Numbered from the stretch's first letter, positions 35,227 through 44,382 are shown. The stretch is 64,000 nucleotides of DNA from Candidatus Electrothrix communis (GCA_030644725.1 CP130629.1:2929501-2993500), one strand, 5' to 3'. A program made the numbers and translations. The notes: generated by a model not told the origin, from the sequence alone.

Positions 35227-35910
35227 TTATTCGAGTACCTCTGTACTGCTTGCTGGGTCATCCGCACCACTTGACGACTGGTCAGGTTGCGATTGTTGTT
35301 GCGGCTGCGACTGGTCAGGATCCGGTTCCTGCTGCGCAGTCGGAGAAAGCGCAAGTTCATCCCGCTTGACTGGGACCTTCTTCTGAACAGGGGCCTTGCG
35401 GGGTTTTAAGTCCTTTCTGATCTCTGCATCCCCAATAAAACTGCGGACGATGTCAGCACCCTGTTCAAGATAGGGAGCTGTCAGAGAATCCCGAAAGAGA
35501 TGATCCGTTGACGGCGGCAGGGTCGCTGCCCAAAACATAACCACAAGGACAACAAGAACAGCGACCTTGGCAAGAGCAAGGGGAGCACCAAGGAAGAATC
35601 GATTTGCCCAGCCCGCAGACTTGACCTTGATGATCTTGCCCATTAATTTCCCGATCAGCTTGAAAAGTAAGGTCGAGACAATAAGCAGGGCAAGGAAACC
35701 GCCTCCGAAAACGATCTTGGGGCTTTCCGTAAGCTGACTGACATGAGGCATCAGCTCACCGGCATACTGGCAGGACGCCGCATAACTGCCGATCAAGGCG
35801 ACAACAAAGGGCAACTGCCGCAGGAACCCCAGCCAGAGCCCATGCACAACGAATAGGATCAGGACAGCAAGAAGGATATAGTCAAAAAGGGCGATACTGG
35901 CAAAGTTCAT
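35227..35910 (-). CDS. CvpA-family membrane protein
   Basis: The 227-residue protein has four hydrophobic segments in its first 145 residues, starting DYILLAVLILFVVHGLWLGFLRQL, the CvpA-type opening. The C-terminus is a Lys/Pro-, then Gln/Ser/Pro-rich tail (QSQPQQQSQPDQSSSGADD) that is probably disordered. CvpA proteins affect envelope homeostasis and colicin V production; the mechanism is unclear. The ATG at 35910 (GGAGATTGCCCGTT upstream) is preferred to the one ten codons earlier. It diverges from the phosphopantetheinyl transferase gene. Confidence 0.8.
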   Translation of the reverse strand: MNFASIALFDYILLAVLILFVVHGLWLGFLRQLPFVVALIGSYAASCQYAGELMPHVSQLTESPKIVFGGGFLALLIVSTLLFKLIGKLMGKIIKVKSAGWANRFFLGAPLALAKVAVLVVLVVMFWAATLPPSTDHLFRDSLTAPYLEQGADIVRSFIGDAEIRKDLKPRKAPVQKKVPVKRDELALSPTAQQEPDPDQSQPQQQSQPDQSSSGADDPASSTEVLE

Positions 35911-36052
35911 AACGGGCAATCTCCAAAACGAATTGAGCAAAAAAACCTTTCCTCAAAAGGACATCTTTTCGAGCGGTTCTTTCCTTTACAGACAATTATA
36001 TTATACCTTTCTCTTATTATTTAACAAGTACCACATATCCCCGCATGAACCC

Positions 36053-36835
36053 ATGAACATCCGTTCGTTTTTCCCCGCCCAACATAAGTATAACGACATG
36101 CCTGTTCGCCTCCGTCAGGAGGGGCAACAAGCTCTGAGCCTAGTTGATCTTAATCTAATTGATCAGTATTTACATATGCATGAAGCAACTTTCCTGCAAC
36201 AGGTTCTGTCCGCAGCTGAGCAGACCTATTTTCAACGCTTCAAGTATATGAAGCGAAAAAAAGAATGGCTGGGCGGGCGAATTGCGGCCAAGGCGGCGAT
36301 ACTGGCATTGGCATCTCACCATGCTGCTGACCAAGATCTGCGCAGCATAACCATTCTGCCTAATAAGCTAGGGCGTCCCATTACTGAGGAACTCCCCGCC
36401 TGCCGGGCTGTCTTAGGAAACGAACCAACCATCTCCATCTCCCATAGCGATTGCTTTGCGGTGGCCCTGGCCATGCCAAAAAAAGAGTCGAGAGCAATAT
36501 CAAGCTCAAACTGTGGGGTTGATCTCCAAAAAATATCCACTAAGCTTGCCGGTTTGACCTCGCATTTTGCCACGGATGCTGAGCTGCAACTGCTTGCTCA
36601 GCAGGCGGGCTGTGATGAGGATACTCGGCTGACTATGCTCTGGACCGCGAAAGAAGCCCTAAAAAAGGCCCTGCTCCATGATCAATCCGTGATCTTTTCC
36701 GCTACCGAGCTCCAAGAAATCGCTGTGGTGAACGACTCGGTCCGGCGCTTTACCTGCACGGTCCAGGGGCGAACTCAGTCAGTGCTAGTCCATCCCCTCC
36801 CCCCCTATATTCTGTCCATCACTGCGGAAAACTAA
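36053..36835 (+). CDS. 4'-phosphopantetheinyl transferase superfamily protein (Sfp-like)
   Basis: From the ATG at 36053 the protein is 260 residues with the core motifs of the family: EWLGGRIAAKAAI near residue 70, ISHSDCFAVAL near residue 125, GVDLQKIS near residue 150, and WTAKEALKKAL near residue 200. These enzymes load phosphopantetheine onto carrier proteins. The metal-binding G(V/I)D-x-E motif reads GVDLQ, with Gln at the usual Glu position. That is unusual but the Asp and the KEA Glu remain. A more upstream in-frame ATG at 35933 would add a non-family leader. mutM follows after 13 bases. Confidence 0.82.
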   Translation: MNIRSFFPAQHKYNDMPVRLRQEGQQALSLVDLNLIDQYLHMHEATFLQQVLSAAEQTYFQRFKYMKRKKEWLGGRIAAKAAILALASHHAADQDLRSITILPNKLGRPITEELPACRAVLGNEPTISISHSDCFAVALAMPKKESRAISSSNCGVDLQKISTKLAGLTSHFATDAELQLLAQQAGCDEDTRLTMLWTAKEALKKALLHDQSVIFSATELQEIAVVNDSVRRFTCTVQGRTQSVLVHPLPPYILSITAEN

Positions 36836-36848
36836 GGAGAACGAGACT

Positions 36849-37691
36849 ATGCCTGAACTGCCTGAAGTTGAAGTCACCTGTCAAGGACTGCGCCCTCACC
36901 TCCTTGACCGCAGCATCCTTGCTGTTTGGAGCTCGGGCAAATCCTTACGCCAGCCCATTCCTGAAGACCTGCTCCGTCGCTGCCTCTGCGGCAACACCAT
37001 GCTTGTTGTTGAGCGCCGAGCAAAATATGTGCTCATCCGGCTGGAGGACAGCGCTGTCCTGGTTATCCACCTGGGCATGACTGGCAAGCTGGGGATTTTC
37101 CCTATGGATACAGAATCGGCGAAGCACGATCATCTGGTGCTGGCCCTGGATAACGAGATGCAGCTGCGCTTCAACGATGCCCGCCGCTTCGGCTGCGTGG
37201 CAGTTTGGCCTGCGGATAAGGTCGAGGAGCTGGAGCAGGCCTTTCTCGCCCGCCAGGGTATTGAGCCCTTCAGTGCAGAATTTTCTGGAGCTGGCTTGCA
37301 GGAGCTTGCCAAGCAATGCAGCCTGCCGATCAAGAGCTTTCTCATGGACACCCGCCGTGTCAGCGGGATCGGGAATATCTATGCCAATGAAATCCTCTTT
37401 GCCGCTGGTCTCCATCCCATGTGTCCAGCTAATACGCTGAGTGAGGAGCAATGGCAGGAGGTAGCGACCTCCACGGTCCGCATCCTCAAGCAGGCTATTG
37501 CTGCTGGCGGATCTACCATCTCGGACTTTCTCGGGGCCAGTGGTCAGCCGGGCTATTTTCAATTGCAGCTGGCGGTGTATGGGAAAAAGGGGGCGGATTG
37601 TCCGCGTTGCGGGGAGGAAATTGCAAAAGAGGTTATTGGGGGACGGGCTACGTTTTTTTGCGGGAAATGCCAGCAGGACATCTATCGTTAA
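36849..37691 (+). CDS. mutM: Formamidopyrimidine-DNA glycosylase
   Basis: The 280-residue enzyme removes oxidised purines such as 8-oxoguanine. The catalytic N-terminal Pro follows the initiator Met (MPELPEVEVTCQGL), and conserved Lys (AKYVLIRL) and the helix-two-turn-helix segment GIGNIYANEILFAAGLHP (near residue 175) are present. The C-terminal zinc finger has CPRCGEEI and CGKCQ. A GGAG site precedes the ATG. Length is normal, and the gene is probably co-transcribed with the Sfp-like gene. Confidence 0.97.
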   Translation: MPELPEVEVTCQGLRPHLLDRSILAVWSSGKSLRQPIPEDLLRRCLCGNTMLVVERRAKYVLIRLEDSAVLVIHLGMTGKLGIFPMDTESAKHDHLVLALDNEMQLRFNDARRFGCVAVWPADKVEELEQAFLARQGIEPFSAEFSGAGLQELAKQCSLPIKSFLMDTRRVSGIGNIYANEILFAAGLHPMCPANTLSEEQWQEVATSTVRILKQAIAAGGSTISDFLGASGQPGYFQLQLAVYGKKGADCPRCGEEIAKEVIGGRATFFCGKCQQDIYR

Positions 37692-37757
37692 ATCGTTGGG
37701 TTTTCATCATGCTGTCCTCATTTGAAACGCCTAGTAACTTTGCTGAAAGGAGGAAGT

Positions 37758-38210
37758 ATGGCTCAATCATGTGTCTGTTGTTTTGTTCATTATGTCTTCA
37801 GCACCAAGGGAAGAGAGCCTTGGATTACAGAGGAGATACGAACAACGCTCCATCAGTATATTGCCGGGATCGCACGAGAGAATAGCATCGAAGCCCTTCA
37901 AATCGGAGGAACAGAAGATCATATTCATGCCCTTGTCTCGTTGCCTGCAACTCTGACTATCGCCAAGGCAGTACAGCTGATGAAGGGCGGCTCATCAAAA
38001 TGGCTACACGATACCTTTCCTGACTTTCGTCATATCTACTGGCAAAATGGGTATGGGGCTTTCAGTGTCAGTGCTTCTCAACTTGATAGCGTGATCCAAT
38101 ATATCGTGAATCAGCAAAGGCATCATCGCAACATTTCTTTTGAAGATGAGTTTCTTCTCTTGTTGAAAAAACATGGGACTGCGTACGATCCTCAGTATGT
38201 GTTTGGATGA
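37758..38210 (+). CDS. tnpA: IS200/IS605-like Y1 transposase (TnpA)
   Basis: The 150-residue HUH transposase has the metal-binding HIHALVSL (in GTEDHIHALVSLPA) and a C-terminal helix with the candidate nucleophile Tyr in SVIQYIVNQQRHH. The N-terminus VHYVFSTKGREPW is typical of IS200 and REP-associated TnpA proteins. These cut and rejoin single-stranded DNA at hairpins. An AAAGGAGG site precedes the ATG at 37758, so the upstream in-frame codons are not used. No tnpB is present. Two 145-bp palindromic repeats follow directly and are plausible substrates, pointing to a RAYT-like element. Confidence 0.92.
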   Translation: MAQSCVCCFVHYVFSTKGREPWITEEIRTTLHQYIAGIARENSIEALQIGGTEDHIHALVSLPATLTIAKAVQLMKGGSSKWLHDTFPDFRHIYWQNGYGAFSVSASQLDSVIQYIVNQQRHHRNISFEDEFLLLLKKHGTAYDPQYVFG

Positions 38211-38215
38211 TTGCG

Positions 38216-38360
38216 TACCTGCCCTGAAGGGGCATGCGAACTTGGACCGGTGATTTATCACTGAGTATCAGAAGCGCACATTCTCCACCCAGCGATAAAT
38301 GACTGGGCTATGATTATGCTGTCCCTTCGGGACGCTGGTTGCCATGCCAAAAATATGGAT
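38216..38360. repeat. 145-bp palindromic repeat R1 (REP/BIME-like)
   Basis: R1 begins with GCCCTGAAGGGGC, contains GTGATTTATCAC-type and CCCAG...CTGGG inverted segments and a GTCCCTTCGGGAC hairpin, and ends in ATATGGAT. It is about 93 percent identical by eye to R2 and lies 6 bases past the tnpA stop. Confidence 0.85.
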
Positions 38361-38435
38361 GAACAATGAAGATGGCATCCACGACATCGTTTACAACTAA
38401 ATTTTGGTTGGTTATCTTTACAGTGCTGGACTACA

Positions 38436-38580
38436 TACCTGCCCTGAAGGGGCAAACGAACTTAGACCGGTGATTTATCACTGGGCATCAGAAGCGCACA
38501 TTCTCCACCCAGCGATAAATCACTGGGCTATGATTATGCTGTCCCTTCGGGACGCTGGTTCCCATGCCAACGATATGGAT
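38436..38580. repeat. 145-bp palindromic repeat R2 (REP/BIME-like)
   Basis: R2 has the same length and order of hairpins as R1, with about ten substitutions and no indel. The 75-base spacer between R1 and R2 is unrelated sequence. R2 ends 31 bases before the TPR gene and may influence its expression. Confidence 0.85.
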
Positions 38581-38611
38581 AAATAACAAATTATTAGAAG
38601 GACAATAACCT

Positions 38612-40237
38612 ATGAACACGGTGAACAATTGGATTGAACATCTGCACCACCCACTGGTCTTTGCCGGGTTCGGGTTATTTATCTTTGCCCTGCTGCTCAG
38701 GCCGCTGTTTCTTAACAACAGCAAGCTGACTGGAACTGCCACGGAACGACTACTGCACAGGGGTATGATTTTGGTCTTTATTCTCGCCTTGCTGGCGATT
38801 ATCGGCGGGATTGCTTTGAATTGGAAGGCCACACCGGAAGCTGCGCCGAAACCCGTTGACAAAACAACCGCATCCGAAGGAATTCAGCAGTATGAAGAAA
38901 GGCTGCGGGTTGTTGAACAACAACTTTTGGCTGTGCAGGCATCCGGTACGATGACGGATGACAAGGAACGCCACCTGCTGGAAGCGCAATTAAAGGGCGT
39001 GCAGGAGAAACTGGGTAATCTTCAGACAAGCTACGAAGAAGAACTAAAACGCCGCAAGGGAGCAGATAAGGCCCTTGTCGAGATGAAAGGCCAATTGCCC
39101 GATGCCCGGATTACAGCTGCCAAAAAAAGCCTGGAAGAAGGCAATACCGAGACGGCGGAGCAGGTCTTTGATGAGGTGGTGGACAAAGAAGGCAAGTCCA
39201 TTGCTCTTGCCGCCTTTCAGAGCGGACGGTTGGCTGAAGGTCGGGTGAGTTATGCCAAGGCCATGCGCCAGTACAAAAAGGCTGTGACTTTGGAAGTGAA
39301 CAATCCAGACTATCTGCTGGCTGCGGGGATAATGGCCTGCACACTTGCTGATTATGATCGGGCGCAGGAATGGCTGGATAGGTTATTGAAGTTGCGCAAG
39401 TCGGAAGGGAAGGATGATCCCAATCTTGGCACTGTTTTAAAGGAACTAGCCCGACTGTACTATTTCCAAGGTAGGTATGAAGAATCGGAACCGCTCTACA
39501 AGCATGCTCTAAAGATCATGGAAAAAGCCCTAGGGAAAAAGCATTCAAAGGTGATGATTATTCTAGATTCTCTCGCTGTATTATATAGCTCTCAGGGCCA
39601 CTACGAGAAAGCCGAATCCTTATATAAACGGGTACTGGAAATTGAGGAAAAATTATATGGTCAAAAAAACGCCTATTTTTCGGCAAGTCAATCTCATTTG
39701 GCTGCACTTTATCTGGCACAAGGCAGGTACGAAAAAGCGGAACCTCTCTATAAAAATTCTCTTCTGATCAAAGAACAACTATTCGGCAAAGAGAGCAGTT
39801 ATCTCACAGACACTCTAAATGACCTAGCTGTGCTTTATCAAAAACAAGGAAAATACGAGAAAGTCGAACCCTTACTTCGGAGAGCTCTTAGTATCAGAGA
39901 AAAAATATACGGGAATGAACACCCACACGTTGCTACTATTTTGCATAATCTAGCTAATCTTTATCGGCAGCAAGGTCGCTATGAAGAAGCCGAAGCATTG
40001 TGTCTACGCGATCTTTCAATAACAAAAAAGAAATTTGGCCAAAACCATCCCGAGGTTGCACACGGACTGCATAATTTGGCCCGATTATATAAGTCACAGG
40101 GGCACTACAAGGAAGCTGAGCCTCTCTATCAACGTGCTATATCTATTATGAAGGAAAAATTCCCGAATGGTCATCCAGAGATTGATCGTTTTCAAGCAAA
40201 CTACGACGACCTCAAACAAAAAATGGCCGAGCAATAA
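38612..40237 (+). CDS. Membrane-anchored tetratricopeptide (kinesin-light-chain-type) repeat protein
   Basis: The 541-residue protein has two N-terminal membrane helices (VFAGFGLFIFALLLRPLF and MILVFILALLAIIGGIAL), then a coiled coil (about residues 90-165). At least seven 42-residue TPR units follow with the pattern LA-LY--QG-YEEAEPLY--AL-I-E---G--HP, as in the kinesin light chain subgroup. TPRs are protein-protein interaction scaffolds; the partner is unknown. A tandem DNA-level similarity among repeats is visible. It stands alone between the IS200-linked repeats and a minus-strand flavodoxin-like gene. Confidence 0.85.
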   Translation: MNTVNNWIEHLHHPLVFAGFGLFIFALLLRPLFLNNSKLTGTATERLLHRGMILVFILALLAIIGGIALNWKATPEAAPKPVDKTTASEGIQQYEERLRVVEQQLLAVQASGTMTDDKERHLLEAQLKGVQEKLGNLQTSYEEELKRRKGADKALVEMKGQLPDARITAAKKSLEEGNTETAEQVFDEVVDKEGKSIALAAFQSGRLAEGRVSYAKAMRQYKKAVTLEVNNPDYLLAAGIMACTLADYDRAQEWLDRLLKLRKSEGKDDPNLGTVLKELARLYYFQGRYEESEPLYKHALKIMEKALGKKHSKVMIILDSLAVLYSSQGHYEKAESLYKRVLEIEEKLYGQKNAYFSASQSHLAALYLAQGRYEKAEPLYKNSLLIKEQLFGKESSYLTDTLNDLAVLYQKQGKYEKVEPLLRRALSIREKIYGNEHPHVATILHNLANLYRQQGRYEEAEALCLRDLSITKKKFGQNHPEVAHGLHNLARLYKSQGHYKEAEPLYQRAISIMKEKFPNGHPEIDRFQANYDDLKQKMAEQ

Positions 40238-40260
40238 AGGCGTTTAGCGAACCGCGCCCC

Positions 40261-40959
40261 TTACCCCTCAAAAATAGCCAGCTCAGTCCGAAAATCCAAC
40301 CCCTCCAACCCATCCCCCTGCATCAACGCGCCCCCGATCATTTCCCCAAACCGACGAGCCTCAGCCATCTGTTCCTGGGTATGCCCGTACGTCTTATAAT
40401 GCTTCCGCATCAGGGGCATCCGCTCTGGAATCTTACCAGCCAGCTTCAAAAGAACCCCCATGGTACACCAAGGTTCCTTAGTGGGATGATTGAAAATAAT
40501 TCCATTGGGCACCGTAGCCCCAAGCTTCCTGAGCAGAGACCTTATCCCCCACCAATGCGTCCGCCAAAAACCACGACAGGAGATCACCGGCAGCACCACC
40601 TGATCACGGAAGAGCTGTTCCCCATCCCGATCCAGCAACGACATCACAGGCCCACTGGGATTATACGACCAGGTCGGACCTGCCAGGATAACCAGGTCAT
40701 AGTCCTCAAAGCACTGAGTAGATAAGGGCTGAATCGGAACGCGCTGCCTAAACATGGTGACAATCATCTTCACCGCGATCTTGAAGGCACTACCAATGGG
40801 AAAATGCTGCTCAACAACAGGACGCAAGCGTTCTCGGAACAGAGAAACGGGGTATCCCTCCAGCCCCTCCATCATTGAGCGAACAAGCTTTCTTGTCTGC
40901 GCACTAAAGGAATACTGAATAATAAGGATACGCTTAGAAGGTGCCGTATTGACAGACAT
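40261..40959 (-). CDS. Flavodoxin-family protein
   Basis: The 232-residue protein starts with a flavodoxin-like phosphate loop (ILIIQYSFSAQTRKLVRSM, in place of the consensus S-x-T-G-x-T), followed by a YDLVILAGPTWSYNPSGPVMS segment (in part) that would contact the flavin. It is longer than simple flavodoxins and closer to NAD(P)H-dependent oxidoreductase-like proteins. It lies downstream of dsrJ on the same strand but beyond a strong terminator, so it is probably a separate transcript. It replaces the position where dsrO would be expected. Confidence 0.75.
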   Translation of the reverse strand: MSVNTAPSKRILIIQYSFSAQTRKLVRSMMEGLEGYPVSLFRERLRPVVEQHFPIGSAFKIAVKMIVTMFRQRVPIQPLSTQCFEDYDLVILAGPTWSYNPSGPVMSLLDRDGEQLFRDQVVLPVISCRGFWRTHWWGIRSLLRKLGATVPNGIIFNHPTKEPWCTMGVLLKLAGKIPERMPLMRKHYKTYGHTQEQMAEARRFGEMIGGALMQGDGLEGLDFRTELAIFEG

Positions 40960-41059
40960 GGGATACTTTTACTGGTAAAGGATAATAAGGATAAACCTGT
41001 TTGATCACTTTTATTGATATGCAAAAGTAAGAAAAAAATTATACCATACAATTTGCCAT

Positions 41060-41094
41060 AAAAAAAGCCTCCTGATCATTTCTGATCAGGAGGC
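41060..41094 (-). terminator. Strong intrinsic terminator after dsrJ
   Basis: On the minus strand a perfect 12-bp stem (GCCTCCTGATCA 41067-41078 with TGATCAGGAGGC 41083-41094) with a 4-base loop is followed by seven U residues. It lies 40 bases after the dsrJ stop and ends the dsrMKJ transcript. Confidence 0.92.
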
Positions 41095-41133
41095 GAGATA
41101 TACAGGAAACTGAAAGACTGTTACACCCTTCGC

Positions 41134-41529
41134 CTATTTATCATGACAAGTCCAGCAGTCCGTTGTCTTCACTGCTGCGTGGACGTGGCAGCTGTCGCAG
41201 AAGCTTTCTTTGGTTCCGTGACACATCATGCACTGCATAGTCCCCTTCTTTCCATCTTTTTCTGGCGAGTATCCTTGCTCCAAGGCCACCGCATGAATAT
41301 CCTGCAACATATTCATATGCGTGCTGCGCATCTCCGAAGTAGTTAACGCATGTTTTGCGTCATTGGGAAAGGTGAGCCCTTGGAACATCGCTTCTGACAG
41401 TTCATTGTCCGAAGCCGGTGGTATTGCACCGACATCGCCGATAAAATTGGCGTACCAAATGGGAAAGGTTATCAATAGGACAAAAATGACCAGCCCTGTT
41501 ATGATTTTACCTCTGGTGCTGTCGTACAT
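41134..41529 (-). CDS. dsrJ: DsrJ-like triheme cytochrome c
   Basis: The 131-residue protein has an N-terminal membrane anchor (IITGLVIFVLLITFPIWY) and three CXXCH haem sites near the C-terminus (CMMCH, CDSCH, CWTCH), the DsrJ layout. It faces the periplasm and is part of the DsrMKJOP quinone-linked complex that passes electrons to sulfite reduction via DsrC. It starts 29 bases after the dsrK stop. dsrO and dsrP do not follow; a strong terminator does. Confidence 0.93.
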   Translation of the reverse strand: MYDSTRGKIITGLVIFVLLITFPIWYANFIGDVGAIPPASDNELSEAMFQGLTFPNDAKHALTTSEMRSTHMNMLQDIHAVALEQGYSPEKDGKKGTMQCMMCHGTKESFCDSCHVHAAVKTTDCWTCHDK

Positions 41530-41558
41530 ATTAAATCCTCCGCTCTCATGTCGGGCAG

Positions 41559-43190
41559 TTACACCAGAGTCCGCAGACCCTCAGTAAGTTCCTGTCTGTT
41601 TTCGCCTTCGATAACCAATGCATTACCGACCAGCTCACTGACACCGGCCACTTCCACTTCCGGTACCCAGTAGCTCATCAGGGTGCTCAGGGTAGCGCGG
41701 TCGATTGCGCAAACACAGGCAAGAGTGTTGATGGCATGCTGATCATACACATGCTTGACCGCATTGGCACGGGGCAGACCAGAGCGCATCCGCAGCTCCA
41801 TAATTTCATCCGTGTTCAGCGCTGTACCGGAACCGCAACAGAAAGTCTTTTCGCGGATGGTCTCTGCGGGCATCTCATGCCAATTGTCCAACACGTTGTC
41901 AAGGATGTAACGCGGCTCTTCCAGCATACCCATAGCCCGTGCAGGGTTACAGGAATCATGGAAGGTTGCCTTCACATGGGCGTTACGGCTCTTGTCCAGT
42001 TTGATCTTGCCGTGCTTGATCAGGTCAGCAGTGAACTCGCTGATATGAACCATCTTGGTGGAAGCCGCGTTCTCAAAGACTGTGCCGGTGGCCGGTGATT
42101 TGGGGACTTCGAGGAAGTCAGTAGGACCGTTCATGGTATCCATGTACTGATGGATAACACGCCACATATGGCCGCACTCACCGCCGAGGATCCACTTAAC
42201 GCCTAGGCGCTCAGCTTCAGTATACATCTTGCCGTTCAGCTTCTTCATCATCTCGTTGGAGGTGAAGAGCCCGAAGTTACCGCCCTCAGAGGCATAGGTG
42301 GACCAAGTATAATCCAGACCGATGGCCTCAAACAGCAGCAGATAGCCCATACAGGTAAAGAGGCCCGGCTCGGCAAACACGTCCGCAGACGGCGTGATAA
42401 ACAAAACTTCAGCACCTTTCCGATTAAAGGTCGGGTTGACTTTGACCCCTGTCAGACTTTCAACATCTTCACAAAGAAAATCTACGTTGCCTTTAAAGGC
42501 TTGGGGGGTCAACCCCATATGGTTACCGGTCCGGTTGGAATTGGAAACCGGCTCCATTGCCCAGTTAATACCGCAACCCACCAAGTGCAACAGCTCACGC
42601 AGCATCATGGTGATCTCAGCGGTATCAATACCGTAGGGACAGAAGACTGAGCAGCGCCGGCATTCTGTACACTGGTAAGCGTACATAAACCACTCTTTCA
42701 GCACACCAGCTGTCATCTCACGCCCGCCCGCCATCTTGCCGAGCAATTTTCCTGCCAGGGTGAATTCTTTCCGATACACCGAACGTAGGAGCTCAGCCCG
42801 CATGACCGGCATATTCTTGGGATCACCGGTGCCGAGGAAGAAATGGCATTTATCTGCACAGGCTCCGCAGCGAACACAGCAATCCATAAAAATCTTCAGA
42901 GAACGAAACCGGTCCAGACGGTCCGACAACCCGTTGATAATGATCTCTTTCCAGTTCGCCGGTAACTTCCAGTCTTCGTCTTCAGGATTCCAAACACGGG
43001 CGTTGGGAAAACTGACTCCCTGCTGACTGTCCAGGTATTCCAGTTTATCTACTTTGGTGGGATAGGCATAGTTTCCCGGTTTGAATTGTACCGGCGTCTC
43101 CATCCAGCCCTTGGGCGGGGTAGAGCCGGTCATCATCGAAGGCTCTTCAGCCACATTCTTTGACAACGCATCTTTCGTTACAACTGCCAT
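41559..43190 (-). CDS. dsrK: DsrK, HdrD-like iron-sulfur subunit
   Basis: The 543-residue protein has two ferredoxin-type clusters (CCVRCGACADKCHFF near residue 105 and CTECRRCSVFCPYG near residue 175). Two cysteine-rich CCG-type regions follow: HDSCNPARAMG near residue 415 and CCGSGTAL near residue 450, which bind the special cubane cluster of HdrB/HdrD proteins. It is the cytoplasmic catalytic subunit that reduces the DsrC trisulfide. It lies between dsrM and dsrJ with short gaps (29 bases each). Length and order match sulfate reducers. Confidence 0.95.
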   Translation of the reverse strand: MAVVTKDALSKNVAEEPSMMTGSTPPKGWMETPVQFKPGNYAYPTKVDKLEYLDSQQGVSFPNARVWNPEDEDWKLPANWKEIIINGLSDRLDRFRSLKIFMDCCVRCGACADKCHFFLGTGDPKNMPVMRAELLRSVYRKEFTLAGKLLGKMAGGREMTAGVLKEWFMYAYQCTECRRCSVFCPYGIDTAEITMMLRELLHLVGCGINWAMEPVSNSNRTGNHMGLTPQAFKGNVDFLCEDVESLTGVKVNPTFNRKGAEVLFITPSADVFAEPGLFTCMGYLLLFEAIGLDYTWSTYASEGGNFGLFTSNEMMKKLNGKMYTEAERLGVKWILGGECGHMWRVIHQYMDTMNGPTDFLEVPKSPATGTVFENAASTKMVHISEFTADLIKHGKIKLDKSRNAHVKATFHDSCNPARAMGMLEEPRYILDNVLDNWHEMPAETIREKTFCCGSGTALNTDEIMELRMRSGLPRANAVKHVYDQHAINTLACVCAIDRATLSTLMSYWVPEVEVAGVSELVGNALVIEGENRQELTEGLRTLV

Positions 43191-43219
43191 TGTTCAATCC
43201 TTATATCTATAGTTAGTCG

Positions 43220-44245
43220 TCAGTCGTCAGCCTTCTCAGGCAGTTCCTTGTCAACCGGGATTCCCTGCTCAACCATATCCGCACGGAACTCATCCTCATA
43301 ACCCGCATAAGAATGCGGTTTAATCTCAGGGTTCCAAGGATTGATATGGCGCTTCATCCTGCTGTCATTCGCCATATTCCGAGTCGGGCTAAGGAAAACT
43401 CCACCCATATGCATCAGCTTGGAAAAGGGAAAATAGGCCAGTAAACAAGAGACCAGGAACAGATGGGAGTAGAATATCGGGGCGATATCAGTCGTTATTT
43501 CAGGATGAAAGGTGGCCAACCCCACTGCCAGATGCTTGATAGCAACGATGTCCACTCCGCTACGCAGATAGTAGCGCATGGCAATACCGCTCACAGCGAT
43601 GCCGATCAAAAGGAAGAGCGGAAAATAATCATTGGCAAGGGAAATGTAACGGACCGGGCGAAGGATGAAACGGCGGAGCAGAAGAGCCAGTAACCCGAGA
43701 AGGATCAGGGCGTCAGTAACATAGAACGAAAGTTCCGGGGTAGGATGAAGAGCCAAACTGTCCAGCATATCCAATGCGCTGATCAGAAAGGGCACCGGCT
43801 CCAGAAAAAGACGGAGATGACGGAGCAGGATCAACAGCATGCTGTAATGAAAAAGAATACCGAAAAACCAGAGCCATTTTGTTGACTTATAGGTCAGTAC
43901 CGGGCCGGGCTGAATGCCTGCCTTGGTATTCCGCCACAGAGAGCGGAAGAAAACAATTTCCATGAACATCCGACCGACAACTTCAGTCGTGTTCATAGGG
44001 GCCTCCAGTTTATCCCGCTTGACCCAAGGCAGTGAATGCCCCTGCCCACAAGTCGTTGGGATTTTAAATGGAACCGGCGATTTGGCCCAATAAATGACCC
44101 GCCAGCAGAAGCCTCCGATAAATAAAATCAGGGCTGCATAGGGCACGTCAACGCCAAACACGTATTGCATGCCGGGAATCGTGGACCCAACCCATGCAAT
44201 TCGCGCCAGAACAATGACGGCAACCAAGGGGAAGAGGTACTTCAT
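43220..44245 (-). CDS. dsrM: DsrM, membrane cytochrome b (NarI-like)
   Basis: From ATG 44245, which follows AAGGAGCGATCA, the protein is 341 residues with about six hydrophobic segments. His residues suited to haem b ligation occur in GILFHYSMLLILLRHLRLF and FYSHLFLVS. A longer in-frame extension to 44314 adds a soluble leader without a site. DsrM oxidises menaquinol and passes electrons to DsrK. It is the first gene of the operon. Three GTAC units at 10-bp spacing lie upstream. Confidence 0.94.
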   Translation of the reverse strand: MKYLFPLVAVIVLARIAWVGSTIPGMQYVFGVDVPYAALILFIGGFCWRVIYWAKSPVPFKIPTTCGQGHSLPWVKRDKLEAPMNTTEVVGRMFMEIVFFRSLWRNTKAGIQPGPVLTYKSTKWLWFFGILFHYSMLLILLRHLRLFLEPVPFLISALDMLDSLALHPTPELSFYVTDALILLGLLALLLRRFILRPVRYISLANDYFPLFLLIGIAVSGIAMRYYLRSGVDIVAIKHLAVGLATFHPEITTDIAPIFYSHLFLVSCLLAYFPFSKLMHMGGVFLSPTRNMANDSRMKRHINPWNPEIKPHSYAGYEDEFRADMVEQGIPVDKELPEKADD

Positions 44246-44306
44246 TGATCGCTCCTTCTCTTCAGGTTTAAAAAAATGAAAAACTATATCCTTAAACGCC
44301 AAGACC

Positions 44307-44333
44307 CAGTACAACCCTGTACAGTTCTGTACC
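44307..44333 (-). promoter_or_regulatory. Three GTAC units at exact 10-bp spacing upstream of dsrM
   Basis: GTAC occurs at 44309-44312, 44319-44322 and 44329-44332, the last two as CTGTAC. The set lies about 65 bases upstream of the dsrM start and could be an operator on one face of the helix. Confidence 0.4.
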
Positions 44334-44382
44334 GGTTTCCCGACGCTTTACCACGGTGCTGTATAGTATAAAACCCCGCTCC

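Noticed and set aside
38216..38580. The two 145-bp repeats as a minimal CRISPR array
   Set aside because: Repeats are far too long, only two copies exist, and they contain several hairpins and follow a TnpA gene.
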